A DNA stretch of 64,000 bases from Streptosporangium roseum DSM 43021 (GCF_000024865.1 NC_013595.1:6076001-6140000); one strand, 5' to 3'; counted from the first letter of the stretch, positions 15,980 through 24,754 are shown. The notes: generated by a model from the sequence alone, not told the origin. Made by a program: numbers and translations.

Positions 15980-17077
15980 ATGCCGAACATCACCCTCAGC
16001 GGAGTCGCCAAGAGCTACGGCGGTGGCGACTACGCTGTGAAGAACCTCGACCTGACCGTTCCCGACGGCGCGTTCATGTGCCTGCTCGGCCCCTCCGGCT
16101 GCGGGAAGACCACCACGCTGCGGATGATCGCCGGGCTCGAGCAGCCGACCGCGGGCAGCATCGCCGTCGGCGACCGGGTCCTCGACTCCGTCGAGCGCGG
16201 TCTCTACGTCCCGCCGGAGAAGCGCGGCATGGGGCTGGTCTTCCAGAACTACGCGCTCTGGCCCCACCTGTCGGTGCGTGAGAACGTCGAGTTCGGTCTG
16301 CGCATGCGCAAGGTGCCCGGTCCCGAGAGGCGGGCCAGGGCGGAGACGGCGCTCAGGATGGTCCACGTCGACGCCGCCATGGACCGCTACCCCTCCCAGC
16401 TCTCCGGCGGCCAGCAGCAGCGCGTCGCACTGGCCAGGATGCTGGCGATCAACCCCACGGTGCTGCTGCTCGACGAGCCGCTGTCCAACCTCGACGCCCA
16501 GCTCCGCCTGGAGATGCGCGCCGAGCTCAAACGCATCCACGAGGAGTCCGGCGCGACGATCGTCTTCGTCACCCACGACCAGCTGGAGGCGCTCACGATG
16601 GCCACCGACGTCGCGGTCATGAAGGACGGCGAGCTGCAGCAGCTGGCCGCCCCGATGGAGATGTACGCCAGGCCCGCCAACCGGTTCGTCGCCGAGTTCG
16701 TCGGCAGCCCGCCGATGGCGATCGTCGACGTCGGCCCCTCCCCCACCGGCCTGGCCGGCTCGCTGATGCGCTCCATCGAGGCCCGCGCCGAGCAGTGCGC
16801 CCCCACCGCCGTGGGCATCCGGCCCGAGGCGCTGCGCCTGGGCACGCCGCCCGGCACCGCCTGGCACGAGGAGGCCGTGGTCGAGGCCGTCCTGCCGGCC
16901 GGCTCCTCCTGGACCGTACGGCTGCGCATCCTGGACACCGAGCTGTACGCGGTCTCCTACACGCCGGTCGAGGCCGCCGCCGGCGACGTGCTGACCTGCT
17001 GGACCGACCAGATGCACCTGTTCGGCGCCGACGGCGTCCGGCTCTCCTCCTGGGACCGGACGGAGGTGGGCGCGTGA
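15980..17077 (+). CDS. ABC transporter ATP-binding protein
   Basis: A 365-residue ATPase of the CUT1/ferric-type class. Walker A GPSGCGKTT lies near residue 37, the signature LSGGQQQRVALARM near residue 138, Walker B LLLDEP near residue 164, and the switch His in VTHDQ near residue 197; a TOBE-like C-terminal domain with EFVGSPPM and VGIRPEALRL covers about residues 240-360. The start immediately follows the permease stop with AGGAGG overlapping it. It powers the fused permease upstream. Downstream phosphatase genes overlap it, indicating they act on the imported substrate. Confidence 0.92.
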   Translation: MPNITLSGVAKSYGGGDYAVKNLDLTVPDGAFMCLLGPSGCGKTTTLRMIAGLEQPTAGSIAVGDRVLDSVERGLYVPPEKRGMGLVFQNYALWPHLSVRENVEFGLRMRKVPGPERRARAETALRMVHVDAAMDRYPSQLSGGQQQRVALARMLAINPTVLLLDEPLSNLDAQLRLEMRAELKRIHEESGATIVFVTHDQLEALTMATDVAVMKDGELQQLAAPMEMYARPANRFVAEFVGSPPMAIVDVGPSPTGLAGSLMRSIEARAEQCAPTAVGIRPEALRLGTPPGTAWHEEAVVEAVLPAGSSWTVRLRILDTELYAVSYTPVEAAAGDVLTCWTDQMHLFGADGVRLSSWDRTEVGA

Positions 17078-17838
17078 TCCGGCCCAAGGCGTTGCTGCTG
17101 GACTTCGGCGGTGTGATCGTAGAGACCTCCCGGCGCCCGTCGTGGGCGGCCGAGCTCGCCGCGGAGGTGCACGGCCTCCTCCGCAGGGCCGGCTTCCACG
17201 ACCTCGGCCTCGACGAGGTCGAGGCCGACATCCGGGCCGGCGCGCGCGCCGACAAGTACTGGAAGGACTCCACCTCCCGGCAGTTCGCCCCGGTGGAGAT
17301 GACGCACCGCGGGTTCTGGGCCGACTTCGTGGCGGGCGACTGGCCGGAGCAGGCCCGCTCGCTGGTGATCGCCGAGGCGACGCCGCTCTGCAGGCGGATG
17401 GGCGAGCTGCGCAGCGACCGCAAGACCCGGCCCGCGCTGCAGGAGCTGCTGGCCGCCTGCTGGGCGCACGACGTCACGCCCGCGGTCGTCAGCAACGCGC
17501 TGTGCGGAGCCGTCCACCGTGACCACATGGCCCTCAGCGGCCTCGACCGCCAGGTGGCGGTGCAGGTCTACAGCGACGAGGTCGGCGTGCGCAAACCCAA
17601 TCCGGAGATGATCTTGATCGCCTGCCGGGCACTGGGCGTCGACCCCGCGGAGACCTGGTACGTCGGCGACAACTACGACCGCGACGTGGTCTGCGGCGCC
17701 CGCGCCGGAGTGGGGGCCACCGTCCTGATGGTCTCCCGGAGCACCGACGAGATCCCCTACAAGGTGCGCCAGAGCCCTCAGGCGACAGTCGAGGACCCCC
17801 GCGGACTTCTGAACCTCCTGGAGGAGACATGGATATGA
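17074..17838 (+). CDS. HAD-superfamily phosphatase (first)
   Basis: A 254-residue HAD hydrolase. Motif I is LLLDFGGVIVET, with the nucleophile Asp and the Gly variant common in the haloacid-dehalogenase/YihX-like group; motif II is VVSNA near residue 137; motif III Lys is in GVRKPNPEM; motif IV is YVGDNYDRDV. The long cap between residues 15 and 130 is helical. It starts within the ATPase stop (GTGA). Most HADs of this layout hydrolyse small organic phosphates; here a phosphate ester of inositol or a pathway intermediate is the likely substrate by context. Confidence 0.8.
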   Translation: MIRPKALLLDFGGVIVETSRRPSWAAELAAEVHGLLRRAGFHDLGLDEVEADIRAGARADKYWKDSTSRQFAPVEMTHRGFWADFVAGDWPEQARSLVIAEATPLCRRMGELRSDRKTRPALQELLAACWAHDVTPAVVSNALCGAVHRDHMALSGLDRQVAVQVYSDEVGVRKPNPEMILIACRALGVDPAETWYVGDNYDRDVVCGARAGVGATVLMVSRSTDEIPYKVRQSPQATVEDPRGLLNLLEETWI

Positions 17839-18632
17839 GCACTTCGCGCGAGCTGGCCGCCATCGCGGTCGAGGCGGCCAGAGCGGTCGGCGACCAGCTC
17901 AGGGACGCCTTCCGCTCCCGGCCCGAGGTGAAGACCAAACGCGACTTCCACGACCCGGTGACCGAGCACGACAAGGCCGCCGAGGAGCGTATCCGCGAGG
18001 TCCTGGACCGCCTGTGCCCGGGCAGCGTCGTGGAGGGAGAGGAGGGCGGGGTCCGGGGGGAGGGCGACATCCGCTGGTACGTCGACCCCATCGACGGCAC
18101 CGCGAACTTCGCCGCAGGCCTGCCGTTCTTCTGCACCTCCATCGGAGCCGTGGTGGACGGAAAGGTGGTGGCGGGCACCGTCTACGACCCCGTCCGCGAC
18201 GACGAGTTCACCGCCTCGCTCGACGGGGCCTTCTGCAACGGCAAGCCGATCCGCAGCTCCGGCGCGCGCACCGACCGGGAGGCGGTGCTGCTGTCGAGCT
18301 ATCCCACACCGCGTGACCTGGCCGCCGGCGGCGACGCGGCGCTGCACCGCTTCGCCCGGATGGTCAACGCCTTCGCCAGCACGCGCCGCCCGGGGAGCGC
18401 GGCGCTGAAGCTGGCGCACATCGCCGCCGGCTGGTCCGACGTCGCGTACGGCACCCACGTCAACGCCTGGGACGTGGCGGCCGGTTCGCTGCTGGTGGAG
18501 CGGGCCGGAGGCACGTACATCCCGCTGTCCGGAGACATCTTCACCCCCGGTGGCTACCTCGCCTGCGTGGGCGGCTTCGACCTCGCGGGCTCGGTGATGG
18601 CCGAGGTCTCCACGGCGAGGGAGGTCTCGTGA
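17829..18632 (+). CDS. Inositol-monophosphatase family enzyme
   Basis: A 267-residue IMPase-fold phosphatase. The metal-binding set is complete: the EGEEGG pair near residue 63, DPIDGTANFAAGLPFF near residue 86, and the C-terminal NAWDVAAGSLLVERAGG near residue 213. Such enzymes hydrolyse inositol-1-phosphate and related phosphates with Mg. Its location in an operon with iol genes and an importer makes dephosphorylation of an imported inositol phosphate the best reading. A 10-bp overlap with the HAD gene before it and a GTGA overlap with the HAD gene after it show tight coupling. ATG 17829 or 17835 could be used. Confidence 0.88.
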   Translation: MDMSTSRELAAIAVEAARAVGDQLRDAFRSRPEVKTKRDFHDPVTEHDKAAEERIREVLDRLCPGSVVEGEEGGVRGEGDIRWYVDPIDGTANFAAGLPFFCTSIGAVVDGKVVAGTVYDPVRDDEFTASLDGAFCNGKPIRSSGARTDREAVLLSSYPTPRDLAAGGDAALHRFARMVNAFASTRRPGSAALKLAHIAAGWSDVAYGTHVNAWDVAAGSLLVERAGGTYIPLSGDIFTPGGYLACVGGFDLAGSVMAEVSTAREVS

Positions 18633-19408
18633 TCCGGTGGATCGTCACCGATCTGGACGGGACGCTCGTCGGACGCGACCTGGCCATGGTGCCCTCCGGC
18701 CGGGACGCGCTGCGCCGTTTCATCGCCTCGGGTGGAGAGGTGGTCATCGCGACCGGGCGGATGGAGGCGTCGGCCCTCCGCTACTACGAGGAGCTGGGCC
18801 TCACCGGGGCGGCGATCCTCTACAACGGCGCCCGGACCGTGGACCTGGGCACGGGAGCCGTGCTGCGCTCCCGCCACCTGCCGGCGGACGCGTGGAAGGC
18901 GCTGCTCGACCGGTTCGACGCGCTGCCGGAGGGCGTCTATCCGGTGGCGTTCTCCGGCGGCGAGGCGCTGGCGGTCCACGACGTTCCCCAGCTGCGGGAC
19001 TACGCCCGCCGGGACGGGATCACGCTGCGCGACCCGGGCGACTGGTCCGCGCTGCCCCCCGGCGAGATCACCAAGTGCATGCTGATCGGCGACCCGCTGC
19101 CTGACCTGGACATCCCGGGGACGATCACCGTCCGCTCCGAGGCCACCTACCTGGAAGTGCTGCCCGAGGGCGCCACCAAGGGCACCGCGCTCCGCGAGCT
19201 GGCCGCCTCCCGGGGCGTGCCGCTGGAGCAGGTGGCGGCCATCGGCGACAACCCCAACGACATCGACATGATCGAAACCGCCGGGGTCGGCGCCGCGGTG
19301 GGTGACGGTCATCCGGAGGTCCGGGCCGCGGCCGACGTCGTGGTCGGCGCCTGCGCGGACGGGGCCGTCGCAGACCTGGTGGAGCTGGTCCTGTCCCGGT
19401 CCCGGTAG
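18629..19408 (+). CDS. HAD-superfamily phosphatase (second, Cof type)
   Basis: A 259-residue HAD of the Cof/IIB-cap group. Motif I is WIVTDLDGTLVGRDL (Asp8 and Asp10), motif II sits in VVIATGRM near residue 46, the Lys in EVLPEGATKGTAL near residue 182, and motif IV in IGDNPNDIDMIE near residue 207. This class includes sugar-phosphate phosphatases. It is the last gene of the run and is followed by an 18-bp-stem hairpin. Having two different HADs plus an IMPase in one operon suggests more than one phosphate position must be removed. Confidence 0.85.
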   Translation: MIRWIVTDLDGTLVGRDLAMVPSGRDALRRFIASGGEVVIATGRMEASALRYYEELGLTGAAILYNGARTVDLGTGAVLRSRHLPADAWKALLDRFDALPEGVYPVAFSGGEALAVHDVPQLRDYARRDGITLRDPGDWSALPPGEITKCMLIGDPLPDLDIPGTITVRSEATYLEVLPEGATKGTALRELAASRGVPLEQVAAIGDNPNDIDMIETAGVGAAVGDGHPEVRAAADVVVGACADGAVADLVELVLSRSR

Positions 19409-19423
19409 GACACGCCGGCGTAG

Positions 19424-19471
19424 CCGGCCGGGCCGGGGCGCACGGACTCCCGGGCGCCCCGGCCCGGCCGG
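19424..19471 (+). terminator. Terminator of the iol/ABC operon
   Basis: Arms 19424-19441 and 19454-19471 form a perfect 18-bp GC stem with a 12-nt loop, 15 bp after the last HAD gene. No T-run follows, as is common in actinomycetes. Confidence 0.7.
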
Positions 19472-19617
19472 TCGGCGGCGACCCCGCGGGGCCTGCCAGG
19501 TGGCCGGCGCCGACCGGCAGGGCCGGCCGGGCGATCAGCGGTAACCGGCCAGGCGGTCAGCGGTACCCCCGCAGGGCCGGTCGGCCAGGCGATCGGCGCT
19601 GACCGGCGGGCAGGCGG
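19472..19617. repeat. Short GC-rich repeat stretch between convergent operons
   Basis: About 145 bp with variants of the unit GGCCAGGCGGTCAGCGGTA repeated several times. An 11-bp inverted repeat (CAGCGGTAACC at 19536-19546 and its complement at 19616-19626) brackets the part next to the beta-lactamase-like gene. I see no gene in it. Possibly a terminator for the minus-strand operon, or slippage-generated repeats. Confidence 0.45.
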
Positions 19618-20418
19618 TTACCGCTGACCGGCGGGCAGGCCGGCCAGGCGGCCGATGGCCAGGCCGGCCTGGCGGACGCTCTCCACCAGGGCGTGCTCGT
19701 CTCCGGCCGGACCGTTGGCCAGCACGGCGTAGCCGATCCGGCGGCCGGAGCCGATCAGCACCCCGACGTCGGCCCGCACGCCGACGTCGGTGCCGGTCTT
19801 GTTCGCCACCCAGACCCTTCCGGGCGCGACGGAGGCGGGCACCTCCCGGTCCTCCGGCTCGTGCGGCAGCAGGGCGGGGACCAGGCTCCGGTCGGTGTTG
19901 CAGGCCATCCAGCCCAGCATGAGCCGGGTCCACTCCTCCCGTCCGTCGAGCCCGGCCGCGAACCGGGCGAGCTCTCCGGCCGTACCGACGGCGAAGGTCG
20001 GCGGGTGCGAGGGCAGGCGCGGCTCGCGGATCCGGTCGAGGATCCGCGTCCGCGCGAAGCCGAGCGCGGCGGCGTCCTCGGCCACCCGGTCCAGGCCGAG
20101 CCGGCGCAGCAGCGCGTTGGTCGCGGTGTTGTCGCTCACCGACGCGGTGAGCACGGCGAGATCCCCGATCGTCCAGCGGCGGGCGGACAGGTCGCCCAGG
20201 AGGCCGGAACCGCCGCAGCGGTCCTCCTCCCGCACCTCCACGATCTCGGCGGGATCGAGCCTTCCCGCGGCGATCCCGCGGGCCACCGCGGCGAGCAGCA
20301 GCAGCTTGCCGGTGCTCGCGAGGGTCAGCTCGACGTCCTCGTCGAAGGAGATCAGCCCCGGCACCGACACGGCCACCGTGAGCGCCCCGTCTCCCCCCGG
20401 CGCGTCGAGCTCTGTCAT
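19618..20418 (-). CDS. Class A beta-lactamase-related serine hydrolase
   Basis: A 266-residue penicillin-recognising-fold hydrolase. All three motifs are present: Ser35-x-x-Lys38 in LASTGKLL, SVSDNTATN (SDN) near residue 113, and ANKTGTDVG (KTG) near residue 209. There is no visible signal peptide, so unlike a true secreted beta-lactamase it should stay in the cytosol; the start ATG 20418 has AGGTGGGGCG just upstream and no better upstream start is seen. Relatives include esterases and peptidases as well as lactamases. It lies downstream of the D-aminoacylase on the same strand, separated by a minisatellite. Confidence 0.75.
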   Translation of the reverse strand: MTELDAPGGDGALTVAVSVPGLISFDEDVELTLASTGKLLLLAAVARGIAAGRLDPAEIVEVREEDRCGGSGLLGDLSARRWTIGDLAVLTASVSDNTATNALLRRLGLDRVAEDAAALGFARTRILDRIREPRLPSHPPTFAVGTAGELARFAAGLDGREEWTRLMLGWMACNTDRSLVPALLPHEPEDREVPASVAPGRVWVANKTGTDVGVRADVGVLIGSGRRIGYAVLANGPAGDEHALVESVRQAGLAIGRLAGLPAGQR

Positions 20419-20431
20419 CGCCCCACCTTCC

Positions 20432-20548
20432 CGGAACCCGTCATCCTGTCCGGCCCCGTCATCGTTCCCGGCCCCGTCGTTCCCGGGCCCGTCATCCTGT
20501 CCGGGCCCATCGTTCCCGGCCCCATCGTTCCCGGGCCCGTCATCCTTG
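20432..20548. repeat. Minisatellite between D-aminoacylase and beta-lactamase-like genes
   Basis: About seven imperfect direct copies of a 14-19 nt unit built from GGCCCCGTCATCGTTCC or GGGCCCGTCATCCTGTCC. The array starts shortly upstream of the lactamase-like start and ends near the aminoacylase stop. In one minus-strand frame it would read Met-Thr-Gly-Pro-Gly repeats, but that frame is not connected to a gene. Confidence 0.7.
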
Positions 20549-20593
20549 CAGAGGCCCGGAGGCCGCGATCACGGCCGATCACCCGCTCACCGC

Positions 20594-22198
20594 TCACGTG
20601 GACAGCACCGTCCCGGGCCTGGCGCCGGTCTCGGCACCGTCCCGGACCACGGTCCGGCCGGCGACGATCACCGAGTGGATCCCCGACGGCGGGAGCAGCG
20701 GATCGGCGAAGGTGGCGCCGTCGGCGACCGAGGTGGGGTCGAAGACGACCAGGTCGGCATGGGCGCCGTCCCTGATGACGCCGCGCCCCGCCAGCCCGAA
20801 CCTGGCCGCGGCCATGCCCGTCATCTTGTGCACCGCCGTCTCCAGGCTCAGCAGTCCCAGCTCCCTGACGTAGTGCCCGAGCACGCGCGGGAACGTCCCC
20901 GCCCAGCGGGGGTGGGGCCGGCCGCCGGGCTTGGGCACGCCGTCCGAACCGATCATCGAGTACGGCGCGGCCAGCACCCGCCGCACGTCGTCCTCGATCA
21001 TGGAGTGGCTGATGATCGTCACCTCGCCCTGCTCGGCGACGAGCAGATCGGCGACCATGTCGAGGGGGTCCTGGCCGCGCGCGGCGGCCAGCTCGGCGAT
21101 CGTGAGCCCCTCCGTCTCGGGGTGGCGCGGCGCGCAGGCGATCGAGATGCGGTCCCAGCCGCCGTTGCCGACGGTGTTCTCCCAGCCGGGCACGCCCTCG
21201 GCGATGGCCCGGCGCATCAGGTCGCGCTGTCCGGGGTCGGCCAGCCGCGCCGTCAGCGCGGCGATCCCGCCGTCCGAGGCCCAGGGCGGGAGCATCGCGC
21301 CCAGCGCCGTGCTCCCCGCGGTGTAGGGGTAGACGTCGCAGGTCACGTCCATGCCCCCGGCGCGCAGGGCGGCGAGCTTCGGCAGGGTGCGCCGGGTCCG
21401 TCCCCAGGCGTACTTGCCCGCCGTCTTGTGGTGGGAGACGTGCAGCGGGGCACCGCTCCGGCGCCCGATCTCGACGGCCTCCTCCAGCGCCTCCTCCACC
21501 CGCGACATCTCGTCGCGCAGGTGGGTGACGTACGGCTTGCCGTGCGCGGCCGCGACGGCCGCCAGCGCGACGACCTCGTCGGTGCTCGCGTAGGTGCCGG
21601 GGGTGTAGATGAGCCCGGTCGACAGCCCGGCCGCCCCCGCCGCCAGTGCCCGGTCGAGCAGGGCGCACATGGTGTCCAGCTCGCCGGGGGTGGCGGCACG
21701 GTCGACGGGGCCGATCACCCCGGCGCGGAGCGTGCCGTGCCCGACCAGGGAGGTGAGGTGGTTGGCGCGGGGCACCGCGGCGTGCGCGGCGGCGAACTCG
21801 GCGAAGCCCTCGTACATCCCGACGTCGCCGCCGAAGTAGACCCGGGTCTCCGCGCGCATCTCGGCCAGCCGTCCGGGCAGGGCGGGGAAGAGGCTGGAAC
21901 CGCAGTTGCCGCAGATCTCCGTGGTGACTCCCTGCAGGACGGCGGCCCGTACCATGTCCCCGCCCAGCTCCCCGTCGATCAGGGTGACGCCGTCGGAGTG
22001 GGTGTGCACGTCGATGAAGCCGGGGGCGAGGACGAGACCGGTCAGGTCCGCGGTCTCGCGTGCGGTGGCGGGGGCTCCCGGCGGCAGCAGGGTGAGGCGG
22101 CCGTCGAGGACGCCGACGTCGGCGTGCCGGGCGGCGTCGGGCGCCGCCGTACCGTCGATCACCAGGCCGCCCCGGAGCAGCAGGTCGAAGTGGGTCAC
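20594..22198 (-). CDS. D-aminoacylase / N-acyl-D-amino-acid deacylase family amidohydrolase
   Basis: A 534-residue amidohydrolase. The metal-site motif FIDVHTHSDG lies near residue 68, the family's ICGNCGSSLFP (metal-bridging Cys) near residue 100, HHKTAGKY near residue 260, and SDGVPKPGGRPHPRWAGTFPRVLG near residue 412. Members remove acyl or aminoacyl groups from D-amino acids. It starts inside the stop of the amino-acid ABC ATPase (GTGA), so uptake and hydrolysis are coupled: an acylated D-amino acid or a D-amino-acid-containing dipeptide could be the substrate. Length is at the upper end for the family. Confidence 0.88.
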   Translation of the reverse strand: MTHFDLLLRGGLVIDGTAAPDAARHADVGVLDGRLTLLPPGAPATARETADLTGLVLAPGFIDVHTHSDGVTLIDGELGGDMVRAAVLQGVTTEICGNCGSSLFPALPGRLAEMRAETRVYFGGDVGMYEGFAEFAAAHAAVPRANHLTSLVGHGTLRAGVIGPVDRAATPGELDTMCALLDRALAAGAAGLSTGLIYTPGTYASTDEVVALAAVAAAHGKPYVTHLRDEMSRVEEALEEAVEIGRRSGAPLHVSHHKTAGKYAWGRTRRTLPKLAALRAGGMDVTCDVYPYTAGSTALGAMLPPWASDGGIAALTARLADPGQRDLMRRAIAEGVPGWENTVGNGGWDRISIACAPRHPETEGLTIAELAAARGQDPLDMVADLLVAEQGEVTIISHSMIEDDVRRVLAAPYSMIGSDGVPKPGGRPHPRWAGTFPRVLGHYVRELGLLSLETAVHKMTGMAAARFGLAGRGVIRDGAHADLVVFDPTSVADGATFADPLLPPSGIHSVIVAGRTVVRDGAETGARPGTVLST

Positions 22199-22959
22199 AG
22201 AACCTGCCCGAGGAAGGCGCGGAAGCGTTCGTGGCGCGGGTTGGCGAGCACGTCGCGGGGGTGTCCCTGCTCGACGATCACGCCGCCGTCGATGAAGATC
22301 AGGTTGTCGCCGACCTCGCGGGCGAACCCCATCTCGTGGGTCACCACCATCATCGTCATGCCGCTGGCGGCCAGGTCCCGCATGACCGAGAGCACCTCCT
22401 GGACCAGCTCGGGGTCGAGCGCGCTGGTCGGCTCGTCGAAGAGCATCAGCTTGGGATCCATGGCCAGGCTGCGGGCGATCGCCACGCGCTGCTGCTGGCC
22501 TCCGGAGAGCTGGGCGGGGTAGTGGTCCGCGCGGTCGGCGAGATCCACCCGCTCCAGCAGTTCCAGCGCCCTCTTCCTGGCCTGGCCCCTGGCGACGCCC
22601 TTGACGACGACCGGGCCCTCCATGACGTTCTCCAGCGCCGTGCGGTGCGGGAACAGGTGGAAGCGCTGGAACACCATGCCGATGTCCTGCCGCTGGCGGC
22701 AGAGCTGCGCGGGGCGCAGGTGGTGGATCCGGTCGCCCTGCTCGGCGTAGCCGATCAGGTCGCCGTCCACCCAGATGCGGCCGGAGTCGATGGTCTCCAG
22801 CCGGTTGACACAGCGCAGCAGCGTCGACTTGCCGGACCCGGACGGGCCGACGACGCAGACCACGCCGCCTTCGGGGACGTCCAGGCTGATGCCCTTGAGC
22901 ACCTCGACGGAGCCGAAGCACTTGCGGACCGAGCGGATCCTCACCTTGGGTTCGACCAT
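22195..22959 (-). CDS. Polar amino acid ABC transporter ATP-binding protein
   Basis: A 254-residue ATPase of the HisP/GlnQ class. Walker A VGPSGSGKSTLLRC is near residue 37, the signature QLSGGQQQRVAIARSL near residue 148, Walker B LMLFDEPTSALDP near residue 170, and VTHEMGFAREVGD near residue 202, the last typical of amino-acid importers. ATG 22959 overlaps the permease stop by one base. It serves the permease and lipoprotein encoded just upstream. Confidence 0.93.
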   Translation of the reverse strand: MVEPKVRIRSVRKCFGSVEVLKGISLDVPEGGVVCVVGPSGSGKSTLLRCVNRLETIDSGRIWVDGDLIGYAEQGDRIHHLRPAQLCRQRQDIGMVFQRFHLFPHRTALENVMEGPVVVKGVARGQARKRALELLERVDLADRADHYPAQLSGGQQQRVAIARSLAMDPKLMLFDEPTSALDPELVQEVLSVMRDLAASGMTMMVVTHEMGFAREVGDNLIFIDGGVIVEQGHPRDVLANPRHERFRAFLGQVL

Positions 22960-23873
22960 CACGCGTTCCCCCTGCCGAACGGCCGCAGGTTGCGGCGGAC
23001 CCTGACCTGCAGCGCGTGGTGGCCGCGCTCGAACCGCTTCTCGATGAAGTGCTGGCCGACGCTCGCGATGGTGGTGAGCACGATGTACCAGATGGAGGCC
23101 ACGATGAGCATGGCGATCACCTCGAAGTTGCCGAGGTAGATGCGCTGGGAGACCGTCAGCAGCTCGGCGCCGGCGATGACCGAGACCATCGAGGTGGTCT
23201 TGAGCATCGAGATGAACTGGTTGCCGGTGGGCGGGATGATCACCCGCATCGCCTGGGGCAGCACGACCCGGCGGAGCACCTGCCGGTGTGACATGCCGAG
23301 CGCCTCGGCCGCCTCGCGCTGGCCGGGGTCCACCGAGCGGATGCCCGCCCGGACGATCTCGGCCATGTAGGCGCCCTCGTTGATCGCCAGGCCGAGCAGG
23401 GCCGCGGTGAAGGGCGTGATCAGCTCGTTGGCCTGCCACTCGATCAGCTTGGGACCGTCGAACGGCACGCCGATGCCGAAGGAGGGGAAGACCAGCCCGA
23501 TGTTGAACCAGAAGATGAGCTGGACCAGCAGCGGGGTGCCGCGGAAGAACCAGGTGTAGAGCGCGGAGGCGCCGCGCAGCACCGGGCTGCCGGACAGCTG
23601 CATCACGGCGGCGAGGATGCCCAGCGCCAGGCCGATCACCATGGACAGCACGGTGAGCTGGATCGTGACCCACAGGCCGCCCAGGACCCTGCCGTCCATC
23701 AGGTACTCGGCGATGACGTCCCAGTGCAGGTTCTCGTTGACGATGACCGTGTAGGCCAGCCACACCAGGGCGAATGCGGCGACCGCCGCCGCGACCCACC
23801 GGCCGGGCCGCGGCGGGCGGACCGCGTCGATCGGCAGGTCCGCGACGTCGGCGGCCTGCGGGGTCTTGGTCAC
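22959..23873 (-). CDS. Polar amino acid ABC transporter permease
   Basis: A 304-residue HisMQ-type permease with an N-terminal extra helix (about residues 25-45), the WVTIQLTVLSMVIGLALG start of the transport domain near residue 68, WFFRGTPLLVQLIFW, and the EAA loop REAAEALGMSHRQVLRRVVLPQ near residue 205. A single permease gene implies a homodimer. GTG 23873 overlaps the binding-protein stop. It belongs to the GlnP/ArtQ-like group; specificity is not readable. Confidence 0.9.
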   Translation of the reverse strand: MTKTPQAADVADLPIDAVRPPRPGRWVAAAVAAFALVWLAYTVIVNENLHWDVIAEYLMDGRVLGGLWVTIQLTVLSMVIGLALGILAAVMQLSGSPVLRGASALYTWFFRGTPLLVQLIFWFNIGLVFPSFGIGVPFDGPKLIEWQANELITPFTAALLGLAINEGAYMAEIVRAGIRSVDPGQREAAEALGMSHRQVLRRVVLPQAMRVIIPPTGNQFISMLKTTSMVSVIAGAELLTVSQRIYLGNFEVIAMLIVASIWYIVLTTIASVGQHFIEKRFERGHHALQVRVRRNLRPFGRGNA

Positions 23874-24754
23874 TTCCACGGCTTGGTGTTCACCATGACC
23901 TCGGGCACGGCGTTGCTCGCGACGCCGTACTTCTCCAGGACCGCCTTGTAGCCGCCGTCGGCCGTCAGCTCCTGCATGGCCTTGGCCACCGCGTCGCGCA
24001 GCGCGGTGTTGCGCCGGTCGACCGCGATGCCCCAGGGGCCGGCGTCGTACTGCTCGGGCAGCACGTCGTACTTGCCGGTGTCCTTGGCGTACATCGCCGC
24101 GACGGGCGAGTCGACGATGGTGGCGACCGCACGCCCGGAGTCGATGCTCAGCAGGCCGGTCGGCGCGTCCTCGCTCTGCATGATCTGCATCTTCTTGGCG
24201 CACTTCTCGTCCTGCCGCTGCCCGATCGCGAGGTTCGAGCTGCCCTTGGCCAGCACGACGGTGCGGCCGCACAGGTCCTCAAGGGTCTTGATACCCTCGG
24301 GGTTCCCCTTCTTGACCATGATGGCTCCGCCGGCGCTGAAGTAGTCGACGAAGTCGACGGCGGCCCGGCGCTCCTCGGTGTCGCTCATGGAGGACATCAC
24401 CATGTCCCAGCGGCCGGCCTGCAGGCCCGGGATCAGGCCGTCGAAGGCGGCGTTGGTCACCTTGACCTTCAGGCCGAGCTTGGCCGCGATCGCGGCGGCG
24501 AGGTCCGGGTCGACGCCGGTGAGCTCCTGGGTGCCCGGCTTGTACATCTCCATCGGCGGGTAGCCCTCCGAGGTCGCCATCCGGAGCTCGCCCGTCTTGC
24601 GCACGGCCTCGGGCACGAGGTCCTTGGCCGTCTTGCCCGCCGCCGACGCGGCGCCGGCGCCGGCGTCGGTCCCCGACGACGAGCGCCCGCAGCCGCCGGC
24701 GAACGCCGATACGGCCAGCGCGACGGCAATGACCGAATACAGGCGCTTTGTCAT
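23870..24754 (-). CDS. Amino acid ABC transporter substrate-binding lipoprotein
   Basis: A 294-residue periplasmic-type binding protein (family 3). The start MTKRLYSVIAVALAVSAF runs into the lipobox AGGC, with Cys22 as the lipidated residue; GGGAGG lies 8 nt upstream. The mature part shows the family hallmarks RMATSEGYPPMEMY, LTGVDPDLAAAIAAKLGLKVKV and WDMVMSSMSDTEERR, whose Arg binds the alpha-carboxylate. First gene of the five-gene minus-strand operon; divergent from the lysA-like gene across a palindromic operator candidate. Confidence 0.92.
   Translation of the reverse strand: MTKRLYSVIAVALAVSAFAGGCGRSSSGTDAGAGAASAAGKTAKDLVPEAVRKTGELRMATSEGYPPMEMYKPGTQELTGVDPDLAAAIAAKLGLKVKVTNAAFDGLIPGLQAGRWDMVMSSMSDTEERRAAVDFVDYFSAGGAIMVKKGNPEGIKTLEDLCGRTVVLAKGSSNLAIGQRQDEKCAKKMQIMQSEDAPTGLLSIDSGRAVATIVDSPVAAMYAKDTGKYDVLPEQYDAGPWGIAVDRRNTALRDAVAKAMQELTADGGYKAVLEKYGVASNAVPEVMVNTKPWK

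Noticed and set aside
19618..20418. Antibiotic-resistance beta-lactamase
   Set aside because: Motifs fit the fold, but there is no signal peptide and the operon context is metabolic, so a resistance role is not supported.
20415..20560. Gly/Thr/Met repeat peptide encoded by the minisatellite
   Set aside because: The frame is open only because of the repeat and lacks its own start, ribosome site or neighbouring domain.
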